DNA of 64,000 bases. Origin: Halomonas sp. CH40 (GTDB lineage Bacteria > Pseudomonadota > Gammaproteobacteria > Pseudomonadales > Halomonadaceae). Where the stretch lies: contig CP112982.1 of NCBI GenBank assembly GCA_041875495.1, forward strand, positions 2,728,001-2,792,000, written 5' to 3'. The position numbers were made by a program, and so were the translations under genes. Positions within the stretch are counted from its first letter, which is position 1, and each line of letters starts with the position of its first letter. The notes under the pieces were generated by a model that worked only from the letters and a program-made list of their open reading frames with translations, searched no databases and was not told the origin of the DNA. Below, piece after piece: positions 40,176 to 51,652 of the stretch.

Positions 40176-40874
40176 TTAAATATATGCATGCTTTTGAGCA
40201 TTCAGAATGGCGCTTGCCAGAGCGAGGTCATCCGGGTGAGTGACCTTGATGTTATCGCGCCGCCCGCTAATCAACTGCGGAAATTCGCCCATGGCTTCAA
40301 GCGCCGAGGCTTCGTCAGTCACCTGAGTGGCATGGGCCCGAGCATGCTCGAGGGCGCGTCGAAGCGGGCCATAGCGAAACCCCTGGGGCGTCAGCGCATG
40401 CCAAAGGCCTTCACGCGACTCGGTATGGGCAATGCTGCCTGAGGCCGCTGCACGCTTCATGGTGTCCGCCACTGGCATCGCCAGCAAGGCGCCACTGGTG
40501 TTGTCACGGGCGGCTTTTTCCACGGCTTTAAGGTCTTCCACTGCTATACAGGGCCTGGCCACATCATGCACCAGCACCAGGTCATCTTCTGCGGCGTTCA
40601 ATGTCTGCAAGGCGTTGAGCACGCTATCCATTCGCTCTGTACCGCCCGGCACCCGCTGCCAGTGCTCAAAGGGCACCCAACTCGGCGCAAACCAGTGATC
40701 CTGAGTATCCAGACACAGCACCAGCCGGGCATCCGGCAGCGCCGCGTACAGGCGTTGCAGGGTCAGCGCCAGAATCGGCGTTCCCTGCAAGGTAAGATAC
40801 TGTTTGGGAATCTCTGCGCCCATGCGCTTGCCTTGGCCAGCGGCGGGCACCACAAGCCAGGTGGTCTCGCTCAC
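40176..40874 (-). CDS. ispD: 2-C-methyl-D-erythritol 4-phosphate cytidylyltransferase
   Basis: A 232-residue enzyme that activates MEP with CTP. The nucleotide loop is PAAGQGKRMGAEIPKQYL, with VLVHDVARPCI and the C-terminal SGRRDNIKVTHPDDL. It overlaps the ftsB stop by four bases (ATGA), the usual ftsB-ispD coupling. Confidence 0.96.
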   Translation of the reverse strand: MSETTWLVVPAAGQGKRMGAEIPKQYLTLQGTPILALTLQRLYAALPDARLVLCLDTQDHWFAPSWVPFEHWQRVPGGTERMDSVLNALQTLNAAEDDLVLVHDVARPCIAVEDLKAVEKAARDNTSGALLAMPVADTMKRAAASGSIAHTESREGLWHALTPQGFRYGPLRRALEHARAHATQVTDEASALEAMGEFPQLISGRRDNIKVTHPDDLALASAILNAQKHAYI

Positions 40875-41239
40875 TCAGGGTTCCTCATCTGTGGAAAGTC
40901 ATCCAGCGTCACGCCGGGCACCCAGAAAAACTGCTCATCAGAACGCACCATACCAATATCACTGCGCGCGCGTTCCTCAATGGCATCCAGGCCGGTTTTA
41001 AGATCCGCAATTTCGGCGCTCAGCCGCGCATTACGATCCCTTAGCGGCGCATTGAACGCTTCCTGATCGGCGACCCGCTGTTCGACCTTGTTAAGATCAT
41101 ACCAGCCACCCGTTCCCCACCAGAGCTGGTATTGCAGCAGCGCGAACACCACGAGAAGCACTACGACCAACCATTTTCGGGCTGGCCATCGGCGTATTTT
41201 TGTGTCTTCCTTTTCACCACTGTGCATATTGCCATCCAC
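40871..41239 (-). CDS. ftsB: Cell division protein FtsB
   Basis: A 122-residue bitopic septal protein that joins FtsL and FtsQ and activates FtsWI. It has a cytosolic N-tail, one membrane helix (about 22-42: WLVVVLLVVFALLQYQLW), and a periplasmic coiled coil (about 52-95) followed by the conserved ARSDIGMVRSDEQFFW. The N-tail is about 20 residues longer than in E. coli, so a later Met (M5) may be the start. In most relatives eno lies upstream; here the next upstream gene encodes a DUF482 protein. Confidence 0.93.
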   Translation of the reverse strand: MDGNMHSGEKEDTKIRRWPARKWLVVVLLVVFALLQYQLWWGTGGWYDLNKVEQRVADQEAFNAPLRDRNARLSAEIADLKTGLDAIEERARSDIGMVRSDEQFFWVPGVTLDDFPQMRNPE

Positions 41240-41368
41240 CTGATTATCAACTGCACCGCTTGATTGCCTGAATCACGCGGAGTCTTCGCCTAGTGGCCAG
41301 CATTATGCCACCAAGCAGGGCTAGCAGCGAGCCACCAACCCCTTTCAGCTGGCTTTTCAGGCACGCCA

Positions 41369-42580
41369 TTATCCGGGTACTTTGAATGGCAAAGCATCCA
41401 GCGCCGCCTGGCGGTATGCCTTGACGTGCTGGGCTTCTTCCCGGCAGAACTGCGCCACACCAGCTTCAAGGCCAGGGTGCGCTACATAATGTAACGAGCA
41501 CAGCCGCTGAGGGTGAAAGCCTCGCACCAGCTTGTGCTCGCCCTGGGTGCCCGGGTCAAACAAGCTCAGGCCGTTTTCCAGGCAATACTCGATACCCTGG
41601 TAATAACACGCTTCAAAGTGCAGACAGTCCGCTACCACTTCACTGCCCCAATAGCGCCCATACAGACTCTGGCTGCCTTTCAGATAAAGAGCGGCGGCTA
41701 CCGGCCTTCCCTCCAGGCTGGCCTGTACCAGCATCAGGGCATCAGGCATGGCGTTATGCAGGCGTTGGAAAAAGTCCAGGTTCAGATACGGCGGGCGACC
41801 ACGCTCATGGTAGGTAATCGAATAGCAGCGATAGAAGTGTACCAACGCTTGCGGCGTAATAGCCTCGCCTTCCAGCCGCTGCAGGGTAAGGCCCTGATCG
41901 GCGACCAGACGCCGTTCGCGCTTGATCATCTTGCGCCGTTTGGACGTCAGGGCCGCCAGAAAGCCATCAAAATCCCCATAATCCGCATCGTGCCACTGGA
42001 ACTGCACGCCCTCACGGGCCATCAGCTCGGGCCACTGGCGCTGCCAGGCGCTGACATCCGACGCACTGCCAAACAGAAAGTGCCAGCTGGAAAGTACCTC
42101 TTCATCGCAGATGCGTTTCAGCTCACCGGCGAGCACCTCAACCACGCCGTCAACCGCAAGCTCTGACGCCACCAGAATGCGCTGCCCAGGTACCGGCGTG
42201 TAGGGAATGGCACTCAATGCCTTGGGATAATAACGCCCACCAGCACGCTCAAGAGCATCCGCCCATGCCCAGTCAAAGACATACTCCCCGTAGGAATGGT
42301 ATTTACGATAAAAAGGCATGGCCCCGACAAGCGTCTGGCCCTGCCAGACAACCAGATGGGCAGGCACCCAGCCGGTCTTTTCACTAACCGAACCACTGGC
42401 TTCCAGCGCCTGCAGGTAGGCATGACGCAGAAACGGCTGGTCAGCATCTACCAGCGCGTCCCACTGACTGGCAGCTACATCGTTAATACTGGCCAGGGAA
42501 ACGCATACCAGGGATTCTTCTGTCGCACCTGCCGTCAGGCGAGTGGTTGTCGACATCGGTAGCTCGCTGCCTTGTGACAT
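41369..42580 (-). CDS. GNAT-fold acyltransferase, DUF482 (peptidogalycan) family
   Basis: A 403-residue protein of the DUF482/FemAB-like GNAT group. Recognisable blocks are PFLRHAYLQALEASGSV near the start, YVFDWAWADAL, KRRKMIKRERR, and FHLPQ-type ending region FEACYYQGIEYCLENGLSLFDPGTQGEHKL. The biochemical role is not established, though the group is often named for peptidoglycan or amino-acyl transfer. I chose the ATG at 42580, preceded by GGAGG at six bases; an ORF extension of 36 residues is not family-like. It is transcribed towards ftsB with 129 bp between. Confidence 0.8.
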   Translation of the reverse strand: MSQGSELPMSTTTRLTAGATEESLVCVSLASINDVAASQWDALVDADQPFLRHAYLQALEASGSVSEKTGWVPAHLVVWQGQTLVGAMPFYRKYHSYGEYVFDWAWADALERAGGRYYPKALSAIPYTPVPGQRILVASELAVDGVVEVLAGELKRICDEEVLSSWHFLFGSASDVSAWQRQWPELMAREGVQFQWHDADYGDFDGFLAALTSKRRKMIKRERRLVADQGLTLQRLEGEAITPQALVHFYRCYSITYHERGRPPYLNLDFFQRLHNAMPDALMLVQASLEGRPVAAALYLKGSQSLYGRYWGSEVVADCLHFEACYYQGIEYCLENGLSLFDPGTQGEHKLVRGFHPQRLCSLHYVAHPGLEAGVAQFCREEAQHVKAYRQAALDALPFKVPG

Positions 42581-42849
42581 AGATTGCCTCCGCCAAAATG
42601 GCGCCATGCTCAGATGAAATGATGCCGTCAGCATCGGTGAAAAACCATCAGACCCTTTCATCGTCGCCGCTGGCGCCATTTTTGACAAGACTCATACAGC
42701 CTATAATATTAGTTATACTTTTAAGCCAGACACACGTTCAAGTGCCCGCTTGATGATTAGCCCTTAGGCAGTTAACAACTTTTAATGAATTTATTCTAGA
42801 ATACGAAATATTTCAGTATTGCCCGGCCGTCAGCGTTCAAAGGAAAAGT

Positions 42850-45468
42850 ATGCAACCGCCCCCATTGCCCGACAATGAAGCACAACGCCTACAGGCATTA
42901 CATCAGCTTCATGTGCTGGACACCCCGGCTAACGACGCCTTCGACCGCCTGACACAAATGGCGCGCGAGCTGTTCGAGGCCCCTATCGCCCTGATCTCTC
43001 TGGTAGATGACAGCCGCCAATGGTTTAAATCACACCCAGGGCTAGAAACCACCGAAACGTCGCGCCAGATATCTTTTTGTGCCCACGCCGTTGCCGCTAA
43101 TCAGGCACTTATTGTTCATGATACGCGTGCAGATCCACGCTTTATTGATCACCCGCTGGTGGAGGCCTTCCCGAATATACGCTTCTACGCAGGCCACCCA
43201 CTCAGGCCGAAAGACAACCTTCCGGTAGGTACGTTCTGTGTGATTGATAGTCAGCCGCGCACTTTTTCTGCCCGCGACCGACGTCTGCTGGAAAACCTCG
43301 CTGGCCAGGCCGAGGAACTGCTTCGCCAACATCAGCTAAGTAACGACCTGGCACGTATTGCCAACCGCTTTGAAGCACTGTTTTCCAGCAGTGCCGTCGG
43401 CAAGGTGCGCGTTGACCTTCAAGGCAAGATCATTGCCGTTAACAGTGCGGCACTTGATATGCTCGGCTACCGACAGGAAGACGTGGTAGGACACAATGTG
43501 GCCATGCTTACGCCGCCAGAAATTGCCCTTTACCATGACACCTTTATTGCCCAGTTTCTGGCAGGAGCAGCCCCCAAGGTGATAGGCAAAGGCCGTGAAG
43601 TCGAAGCGCTGCACAAGCAGGGGCATTGCGTCCCCGTTCACCTGGCTATCAATGCTATCCATGACGAACGAGGTGAAGTCGATGAGTTCCTCGGCGTCCT
43701 GACGGATTTGAGCGAGATTCACGCCACCCACCAAAAGATGCGTAAAGAACAGAGCCTACTGCGTATTCTGCATCAGGGGATTACCGACTATCAGGCGCTG
43801 ATGTCCGGTGAGCAGCTATGGACCTTCCTGATGGAAGCTTTGCGCGAACTGACCGACAGCGACTACGCCCTGATTGGCGAAGTATTGCCCACCGAGACCA
43901 CCAACGCGCTAAAGATACATGCCATTACCGACCTTTCCTGGAATGATCGCTCACGGGATCTGATGGTCAACCTGCGTACAGGTAATATGATGCTGACCAA
44001 CCCGGACACCCTGCTCGGGCGGGTTTTTGCTTACGGCGAAGTGATCATGACCGATGATGTCAGCCATCACCCTCACAGCGGTGGCTTTCCCTCCGGGCAC
44101 CCACTGCTGAGCAACTATCTGGGTGTGCCGATCACCAGCGGCGACAAACTGATAGGCATGTATGCAATATCCAATAGCCAGCAAACACTGGATCAGGAAC
44201 TACTGCAATGGCTTCAGCCATTCACCGATACCTGCGCGCTGCTGATCAATCTTTATCGCCAGATGGCCGAACGTGAAACGGTAATGAACGAGCTGGCGCA
44301 AGCCAAGACACAAGCCGAAAAAGCTAACGCTGCCAAGAGTGAATTCCTGTCTTCAATGAGCCACGAGCTGCGTACGCCGCTGAACTCCATCCTGGGGTTT
44401 GCCCAGCTGCTTGCCAACGGCAAGCGTTATCCGCTAAGCGCAAAACAGTGCCGCCAGGTTAATCAGATTGAGAAAAGTGGCCAGCACTTGCTCAGCCTGA
44501 TTAATGAGGTGCTGGATCTGGCTAAAATTGAAGCTGGGCACCTGCCGCTATCGCTGGAAACCTTATGCGCCGATAGCGTCATTAAGGATGCCTGCGATAC
44601 GCTTGAAGCCAGCGCTGAAGCAGCGGGCATTACCTTAAACCACCCCCCTGTGCCAGAGCATTGGTGCATAAAAGCAGACTACACCCGTACCAAGCAGATC
44701 CTGCTCAATCTGGTGTCTAATGCGATTAAATATAATGTGGCGCAGGGGTCGGTGAGTGTTACCGCGCAGCGTCAGGACAACAGCCTGCGTATCAGTGTGG
44801 CCGATAGCGGCCCCGGCATTCCAGCAGACCGCCAGGGTGAACTGTTTGAGCCTTTTAACCGCCTGGACGCAGAGAACGGCGCTATCGAAGGAACCGGCAT
44901 TGGCCTTGCGATTACCCGTGAACTGGTTCAGCGCATGGGCGGCGATATTGGCGTCGACAGTGAACCTGCAAAAGGCTCAACGTTCTGGTTTACTCTCCCA
45001 CTGGCTGCACAAGCCCTGCCTGCGGTTCGGCCAGATCTACCGCGTGAGGAATCGCTGCCGAAGGCCAGCCGCCATTTGAACCTGCTGTATATCGAGGACA
45101 ACCCGGCCAATCAGCGTCTGATGGAAGATATTATCGACGATATCGACAGCGTTGTGATGCAGATAGCCCCCAGCGCCGAAATTGGCCTGGACATGATGCG
45201 TAGCCGCCAGCCTGACCTTGTATTAATTGATATTCACTTGCCCGGCATGGACGGCTACCAGGCCCTCAATGCTATCCGCCATGACCCCAGACTATGTGAT
45301 TTACCGATCATCGCACTGTCCGCCAACGCCATGCCCGGCGATGCAAAAAAAGGACGGCAGGCAGGCTTTAATGACTATCTCACCAAGCCACTGGAAATCA
45401 CCAAACTGTTGGACATTTTTGAGCATTACACATTATCACTACCGCAAGGGAAGGCATCATGGACCTAG
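42850..45468 (+). CDS. Cytosolic hybrid sensor histidine kinase (GAF-PAS-GAF-HK-REC)
   Basis: An 872-residue protein with no membrane segment. Order: GAF (about 20-160), PAS (175-290), second GAF (310-470), short coiled coil, HisKA with SHELRTPLNSILGF (His about 504), HATPase (about 600-715; NLVSNAIKYN, DSGPGIPAD, GTGIGLAI), and a C-terminal receiver (LLYIEDNPANQ near 745, phospho-Asp in LVLIDIHLPGMDGY near 793, Lys in YLTKPLE). It should sense a soluble signal and relay phosphate. The stop lies 10 bases inside the next gene, which encodes a second receiver protein and is the obvious partner. Confidence 0.92.
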   Translation: MQPPPLPDNEAQRLQALHQLHVLDTPANDAFDRLTQMARELFEAPIALISLVDDSRQWFKSHPGLETTETSRQISFCAHAVAANQALIVHDTRADPRFIDHPLVEAFPNIRFYAGHPLRPKDNLPVGTFCVIDSQPRTFSARDRRLLENLAGQAEELLRQHQLSNDLARIANRFEALFSSSAVGKVRVDLQGKIIAVNSAALDMLGYRQEDVVGHNVAMLTPPEIALYHDTFIAQFLAGAAPKVIGKGREVEALHKQGHCVPVHLAINAIHDERGEVDEFLGVLTDLSEIHATHQKMRKEQSLLRILHQGITDYQALMSGEQLWTFLMEALRELTDSDYALIGEVLPTETTNALKIHAITDLSWNDRSRDLMVNLRTGNMMLTNPDTLLGRVFAYGEVIMTDDVSHHPHSGGFPSGHPLLSNYLGVPITSGDKLIGMYAISNSQQTLDQELLQWLQPFTDTCALLINLYRQMAERETVMNELAQAKTQAEKANAAKSEFLSSMSHELRTPLNSILGFAQLLANGKRYPLSAKQCRQVNQIEKSGQHLLSLINEVLDLAKIEAGHLPLSLETLCADSVIKDACDTLEASAEAAGITLNHPPVPEHWCIKADYTRTKQILLNLVSNAIKYNVAQGSVSVTAQRQDNSLRISVADSGPGIPADRQGELFEPFNRLDAENGAIEGTGIGLAITRELVQRMGGDIGVDSEPAKGSTFWFTLPLAAQALPAVRPDLPREESLPKASRHLNLLYIEDNPANQRLMEDIIDDIDSVVMQIAPSAEIGLDMMRSRQPDLVLIDIHLPGMDGYQALNAIRHDPRLCDLPIIALSANAMPGDAKKGRQAGFNDYLTKPLEITKLLDIFEHYTLSLPQGKASWT

Positions 45469-47258
45469 CCAACCAGCATCTTCTCATTGTCGACGATAAC
45501 CCAGCCAACGTCGAAATGATGCTCGACCTTCTGGAAGATCAAGGGTTTACCCAGGTAGCAGGTCTCAGCGACTCTCGCGAGGTGCTCGGCTACTGCCAAC
45601 AGAAACTGCCTGATTTACTGCTACTTGATATCCGCATGCCTCATCTTGATGGCTACGCAGTAATGGAACTACTCCACGAGCACTTTGCACAACACACGCC
45701 ACCAGTGATTGTGTTGACCGCCCAGATTGACGATGCCACCCGCCAACGTGCCCTTGAAATGGGCGCACGCGACTTCCTCACCAAACCCTTTAAACATGAT
45801 GAAGTACTCCAGCGCATCCGCACGACCCTGAACATCGAGCAGCGTTTCAAAGTGCGCGACCAGCAGGCCGATACGCTGGAACGCATGGTGGCAAGGCGCA
45901 CCCGAGAACTCGACCACCAATCGCGCACCGACCCGGTCACTCAGCTGCCTAACCGGCGCGGACTTAATCAGATATTAAGAAAGGCAGCACTGGCCGCCAA
46001 TGGAGTGGGGGTACTCTTTATTGCCATCGATGGGCTGGATGACATTGTGCGTCTGCACGGCTACCGGGTTGCCGAAAAATTATTGTCCCATCTGGGCAAG
46101 GTGCTTAACGGCTATTTGGATGAGCGTTACACGCTAGGGCTTTGGGGAGGCAATGAACTACTGGTCATCAGCTCAGCCCCACATCCAGAAGAACTCACTG
46201 CCACGGCGGAGAAGCTGCTCGACAGCCTTAGTGTCGATCAACAGCTTGATAAGCTACTACTCAATGTACACGCCCGTGTAGGTATCAGCTGGGCCGAAAG
46301 CACCTTTGATCCCGAGCGACTGGTGCATATGGCCGCAATCTCCTTGCCGCAAAACTATGCTCTGGCGATTCAGCATTACACCGCTGAGCTGGAGGAACAG
46401 CAACGCCACCGCCTGAATGTTCAACAGGCCCTGCGCGGCGCCTGCGAGCGGGGCGAAATGCTATTAGTCTACCAACCCAAGATAGGCCTTAAAAACCAGA
46501 ATGTTATTGGTGCTGAAGCGCTACTGCGCTGGCATCATCCGGAGCTTGGCAATCTTTCACCGGGCCTTTTCATTCCCTTGGCTGAAGCCAGCGGTGATAT
46601 TCTTGCCATCGGCGACTGGGTGATTGAAGAAGCCATTCAGCAGATCAGCGCTTGGCACAGGGATACACCTCAACATGCCAAAGCAACCTCTGGCTGGCTG
46701 AATGCTGACTTCCATATTGCCATCAATGTCGCGGCCCGCCAGCTAGGCCGTCGGGATTTCGCATTCAGATTGCTTCAGCGCCTGGAAGCCCATAACGTTC
46801 CCACTCGCCTGATCAGCATTGAAGTGACTGAATCCGGCTTGATGAGCGATATGAACAATGCACGCCACCAGCTTGCCCAACTGATACAGGCCGGCGTCAA
46901 GGTGGCGATTGATGATTTTGGCACCGGCCACTCATCACTCGCCTATCTGAAAACCCTGCCCATATCGACGCTGAAAATTGACCGTGCCTTTGTCATGGAT
47001 CTTGAACAAAGCCCCACTGACAGGCACTTTTCACATACCATTACCCAATTGGCACAGGGAGTGGGGTGCGACGTCGTTGCAGAAGGCATTGAAACCGCTG
47101 GTCAAGCACACTATTTAAGTGCCATTGGCTGCGAGGTTGGCCAAGGCTACTATTACTCTCGCCCACTGCCTGCTGTAGAGTTTGCGCGATGGTGCGCGCA
47201 ATGGACACCAACCATCACATTGAACGGAGACACACTGAATGGCTCACGACCTGATTGA
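45459..47258 (+). CDS. Response regulator with REC, degenerate GGDEF and EAL domains
   Basis: A 599-residue cytosolic protein. The receiver (1-120) has DDNPANVEM, phospho-Asp in [14 protein letters not shown] (about residue 53) and FLTKPFK. The GGDEF domain (about 150-310) has WGGNE in place of GG[DE]EF, so cyclase activity is unlikely. The EAL domain (about 330-590) keeps GAEALLRW, the Glu/Thr/Glu of [22 protein letters not shown] and VAEGIET, so c-di-GMP phosphodiesterase activity is predicted. It is translationally coupled to the kinase (10-bp overlap) and overlaps hexR by 20 bp. Confidence 0.92.
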   Translation: MDLANQHLLIVDDNPANVEMMLDLLEDQGFTQVAGLSDSREVLGYCQQKLPDLLLLDIRMPHLDGYAVMELLHEHFAQHTPPVIVLTAQIDDATRQRALEMGARDFLTKPFKHDEVLQRIRTTLNIEQRFKVRDQQADTLERMVARRTRELDHQSRTDPVTQLPNRRGLNQILRKAALAANGVGVLFIAIDGLDDIVRLHGYRVAEKLLSHLGKVLNGYLDERYTLGLWGGNELLVISSAPHPEELTATAEKLLDSLSVDQQLDKLLLNVHARVGISWAESTFDPERLVHMAAISLPQNYALAIQHYTAELEEQQRHRLNVQQALRGACERGEMLLVYQPKIGLKNQNVIGAEALLRWHHPELGNLSPGLFIPLAEASGDILAIGDWVIEEAIQQISAWHRDTPQHAKATSGWLNADFHIAINVAARQLGRRDFAFRLLQRLEAHNVPTRLISIEVTESGLMSDMNNARHQLAQLIQAGVKVAIDDFGTGHSSLAYLKTLPISTLKIDRAFVMDLEQSPTDRHFSHTITQLAQGVGCDVVAEGIETAGQAHYLSAIGCEVGQGYYYSRPLPAVEFARWCAQWTPTITLNGDTLNGSRPD

Positions 47259-48102
47259 GCGTTTACGCCAACGTCTGGAAGAACTTAACCGCTCCGAGCG
47301 CAAGGTCGCCAACGTAATTCTTGAAGACCCCGCCTCTGCCACCAGCCTGAGCATCGCAAGCCTTGCCCAGGCAGCCAGCGTCAGTGAGCCTACCGTCAAC
47401 CGTTTTTGCCGTAACTTCGGGGCCAAGGGGTTTCCCGATTTCAAGATCAAACTGGCCCAGAGCCTGGCAGGCGGCACGCCGTATGTCACCCGTGCGGTTG
47501 AGCCTGATGACTCCGCCAGCCAATATACCGACAAGATTTTTGACGCCACCATTGCCGCCCTGGATGAAGCGCGTCGCGCTGTCGATATGCAAGCCATCGA
47601 ACGTATGGTGGATTACCTGACCCAGGCCAAGCAGATCCACTTTTTTGGCCTGGGGGCATCAGGCGCCGTGGCTCAGGATGCCCAGCACAAGTTTTTCCGT
47701 TTCAACCTGCCAGTAATGGCCTATGTGGACGTGCTGATGCAACGTATGGTGGCGGCTGCCTGCCATACCGGCGATGTAGTGGTGGTGATTTCCTACACTG
47801 GGCGCACCCGTGAACTGGTCGATATTGCCCGCGTCGCCCGTGAAGCCGGTGCTGTAGTGCTAGGCATCACCGCCCCCGCCTCACCGCTGGCCAATGAATG
47901 CACCGCCACCCTGGAAGTGGCCACCCCGGAAGATACCGACCACTACCTGCCCATGACCTCAAGAATGATCCAGCTGACCCTGCTCGACGCCCTGGCAACC
48001 GGCGTCACCCTGCGCCGCGGCGAAGATTTCCTGCCCCACCTCAAGAAAATCAAGGACAGCCTGCGCGACACCCGCTTCCCGATCAAGAAAGCGGGTGGGT
48101 GA
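47239..48102 (+). CDS. hexR: HexR-type transcriptional regulator (MurR/RpiR family)
   Basis: A 287-residue regulator: N-terminal RpiR helix-turn-helix (about 1-77, [24 protein letters not shown]) and a SIS sugar-phosphate isomerase-like domain (about 125-260, [18 protein letters not shown] and [10 protein letters not shown]). Similarity to Pseudomonas HexR is strong throughout, including the ending [12 protein letters not shown]. HexR represses zwf, edd, gap and related genes and is released by KDPG. No carbon-catabolic genes are next to it here; instead it starts inside the EAL gene with GGAG before the ATG. Confidence 0.92.
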   Translation: MAHDLIERLRQRLEELNRSERKVANVILEDPASATSLSIASLAQAASVSEPTVNRFCRNFGAKGFPDFKIKLAQSLAGGTPYVTRAVEPDDSASQYTDKIFDATIAALDEARRAVDMQAIERMVDYLTQAKQIHFFGLGASGAVAQDAQHKFFRFNLPVMAYVDVLMQRMVAAACHTGDVVVVISYTGRTRELVDIARVAREAGAVVLGITAPASPLANECTATLEVATPEDTDHYLPMTSRMIQLTLLDALATGVTLRRGEDFLPHLKKIKDSLRDTRFPIKKAGG

Positions 48103-48115
48103 TCAGCTGAAGGCT

Positions 48116-48490
48116 TCAGGCATTGACGGCGGTGGTAATGGTGACTTCCACCTTGAGCTCATCCGCCGGTAGCGGCGCGCATACACAGGTACGGGTTGGC
48201 GCATAACCTTCTGGCACCCAGGCGTCCCAGACGGCGTTCATGGCGGCAACATCATTACCGTCTTTCAGGTAAACGGTTGCACTAAGAAGTTGCTCACGGC
48301 TGGAGCCAATTTCCTTGAGCAGCGCATCGACCCGCGCCAGCATGCTTTGTGTCTGCTCGGTAATATCCCCTTCGCGGGCTTCCGGCCCTGCCACCTGGCC
48401 ACATAGATAAGCCACACCATTATGGATAACCGCACGGCTCATACGTGCTTTGGTATCGTGACGCGTAATGACATTGGTTGCCGTTGACAT
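48116..48490 (-). CDS. RidA-family enamine/imine deaminase-like protein
   Basis: A 124-residue protein of the YjgF/RidA fold, trimer-forming, usually hydrolysing reactive enamine/imine intermediates. The conserved Arg of active RidA is in [24 protein letters not shown], and [14 protein letters not shown] and [10 protein letters not shown] are typical. The start at 48490 has AAGGAG eight bases upstream. Convergent with hexR (13-bp gap), so probably unlinked functionally. Confidence 0.88.
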   Translation of the reverse strand: MSTATNVITRHDTKARMSRAVIHNGVAYLCGQVAGPEAREGDITEQTQSMLARVDALLKEIGSSREQLLSATVYLKDGNDVAAMNAVWDAWVPEGYAPTRTCVCAPLPADELKVEVTITTAVNA

Positions 48491-48591
48491 AACTCTGACT
48501 CCTTGAAAAACATCGTAAATCACCAGCTTCCTGCTTATCAGAAATACCGGCGGCGCACCCAGAAACGCAACATAAAAATCTTACAGATACG

Positions 48592-48620
48592 AAAAAGCCC
48601 AGCGATGTAACGCTAGGCTC
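48592..48620 (-). terminator. Terminator downstream of tRNA-Leu
   Basis: On the minus strand AGCCTAGCG and CGCTGGGCT form a 9-bp stem with one G-U pair and a 6-base loop, followed by TTTTT. It is 41 bp after the tRNA 3' end. Confidence 0.8.
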
Positions 48621-48660
48621 TTGAATTCGTTTGTATAACTCGTATCTAATTTGCTTTAGT

Positions 48661-48747
48661 TGGTGCCGGTGGCCAGACTCGAACTGGCACACCCGTAAAG
48701 GCGGCGGATTTTGAATCCGCTGCGTCTACCAATTCCGCCACACCGGC
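48661..48747 (-). tRNA. tRNA-Leu (anticodon CAA)
   Basis: The minus strand folds as a class II tRNA: acceptor GCCGGTG paired with CACCGGC, discriminator A and an encoded CCA end; D arm with GGTAGACGC; anticodon stem GCGGA/TCCGC around loop TTCAAAA giving anticodon CAA (reads UUG); an extended variable arm; and a GTTCGAGTC T-loop. 87 nt including CCA. Confidence 0.96.
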
Positions 48748-48887
48748 AACGAGGCGCATTATACGTTATCTGCCTTGCAGGTCAATCACATTGGCCGTTT
48801 TTTACCTGCCTGCTTTACTTTCCTGCCTGACTTTATAGGACTAAAGCGCTATCCTGTGCGCCCTGTTTTCATCGAAAGAGCTTCGTC

Positions 48888-49919
48888 ATGCAGCGTGCCG
48901 ATTTTTCCTACGAGCTTCCTGAAGAGCTGATTGCCCGCTATCCTTCCGAGCAGCGCAGCGACTGCCGCCTGTTGCATGTAGACGCTCAGGATGGTTGTTT
49001 GGCGCACCGTCGCTTTACAGATCTGCTGGAAATCCTTGAGCCTGGTGATCTGCTGGTCTTCAACGACACCCGGGTAATACCAGCAAGGCTACACGGCCAG
49101 AAAGCCAGCGGCGGCAAGGTCGAAATGCTACTCGAACGCCCGTTGGATGCCTACCGCGGCCTGGCCCATCTGCGCTCCAGCAAGTCTCCCAAACCGGGTA
49201 CCGAGCTGATCTTTGAAGGCGATATTCATGCCGTGGTGGAAGGGCGTCGCGACGCCCTGTTTGAGCTGCGTTTTCTCGGTGAGACACCCATGATCGCCCT
49301 GCTGGAAAAGCACGGCCATATGCCGCTGCCGCCGTATATTACCCGCGAGGATGAGCTGAGCGACCGTGAGCGTTATCAAACCGTTTACGCTCGCCGTGAT
49401 GGTGCCGTCGCCGCTCCCACAGCGGGGCTGCATTTTGACCAACCCCTGCTTGATGCTCTGGCTGAAAAAGGCATTCAGAGCGCCTTTGTCACCCTCCACG
49501 TTGGCGCTGGCACCTTCCAGCCGGTGCGGGTTGACGATATTCGCGAGCACCATATGCACAGCGAATGGGTTGACGTTTCTGAAGCCACCTGCCAGCAGGT
49601 TCGCGACGCACAGGCAGCGGGCAAACGGGTGATTGCCGTCGGCACCACTAGCGTGCGCTGCCTGGAAAGCGCCTGCGCACAAACGCCGGATGGCAGCATT
49701 GCGCCACTGACCGGTGATACTGATATTTTCATTTATCCCGGCTATCAATGGCGCTGTGTCGATGCCCTGATTACCAACTTTCACTTGCCTGAGTCTACCT
49801 TGATGATGCTGGTATCCGCCTTTACCGGTTATGACACCATCATGCGGGCTTACCGGGTCGCCGTTGACGAGCGCTACGCCTTTTTCAGCTACGGCGACGC
49901 CATGCTACTGACGCGCTGA
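48888..49919 (+). CDS. queA: S-adenosylmethionine:tRNA ribosyltransferase-isomerase
   Basis: A 343-residue queuosine-pathway enzyme that transfers the ribosyl part of SAM to preQ1 at position 34 of tRNA. Signatures: [15 protein letters not shown] at the start, [28 protein letters not shown] and [13 protein letters not shown]. It is followed by tgt, which installs the preQ1 base, then by yajC-secD-secF. Confidence 0.97.
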   Translation: MQRADFSYELPEELIARYPSEQRSDCRLLHVDAQDGCLAHRRFTDLLEILEPGDLLVFNDTRVIPARLHGQKASGGKVEMLLERPLDAYRGLAHLRSSKSPKPGTELIFEGDIHAVVEGRRDALFELRFLGETPMIALLEKHGHMPLPPYITREDELSDRERYQTVYARRDGAVAAPTAGLHFDQPLLDALAEKGIQSAFVTLHVGAGTFQPVRVDDIREHHMHSEWVDVSEATCQQVRDAQAAGKRVIAVGTTSVRCLESACAQTPDGSIAPLTGDTDIFIYPGYQWRCVDALITNFHLPESTLMMLVSAFTGYDTIMRAYRVAVDERYAFFSYGDAMLLTR

Positions 49920-51116
<1,197 letters not shown>

Positions 51117-51191
51117 GGCGCAGTGCGCATGTGGCGCACTACGCTTGGGCTTTCCCACTCACAGTGATTAATAAACTCAGGAGTTGCATTC

Positions 51192-51518
51192 ATGCTGGAT
51201 TTTTTTATCTCCCCAGCCCACGCTCAGGAAGCAGCCGCCGGCGGCGGTATTGCTCAGATCGTCATGCTGGTCGGCTTTGTGCTGATTTTCTATTTTCTGC
51301 TGTGGCGCCCTCAGGCAAAACGCGCCAAGCAGCATAAACAGCTGATCAACAGCATCGACAAAGGTGATGAGATCGTCATTGGCGGTGGTCTGGTGGGGCG
51401 TATCACCAAGGTAAGCGATGAGTTCGTTACCCTGGAAGTCTCTGAAGGCACCGAGGTCAATGTGCAAAAGAATGCCATTGCCGCTGTGCTACCCAAGGGA
51501 ACCATTAAGTCCATCTGA
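51192..51518 (+). CDS. yajC: Preprotein translocase accessory subunit YajC
   Basis: A 108-residue inner-membrane protein with one helix (about 20-38: IAQIVMLVGFVLIFYFLLW), then RPQAKRAKQHKQLINSI and a beta-rich C-terminal domain with GDEIVIGGGLVGRI. It associates with SecDF-YidC. Position 76 bp after tgt and before secD is conserved across gammaproteobacteria. Confidence 0.96.
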   Translation: MLDFFISPAHAQEAAAGGGIAQIVMLVGFVLIFYFLLWRPQAKRAKQHKQLINSIDKGDEIVIGGGLVGRITKVSDEFVTLEVSEGTEVNVQKNAIAAVLPKGTIKSI

Positions 51519-51652
51519 TCTTCCTTTTTGCCCCTGCCGAACAGGTGCCAGCCACCCCGGCAGGGGTGAGAGGGTCAGAAAGATGATGAACCATGCCGTG
51601 CGTTGCCCAGGTAATGCACGGCATTCCGTTTGACACTGAAGGCAGGGCTTGC

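Noticed and set aside
41513..42166. 217-residue open frame on the plus strand
   Set aside because: Antisense to the DUF482 gene, with no independent signals.
42682..42707. TTGACA and TATAAT upstream of the histidine kinase gene
   Set aside because: Both hexamers are perfect, but the spacer is only 14 bases, too short for a normal sigma-70 promoter, so it is not listed as a feature.
49128..49784. 218-residue open frame on the minus strand
   Set aside because: Antisense to queA, whose conserved motifs cover the same bases.
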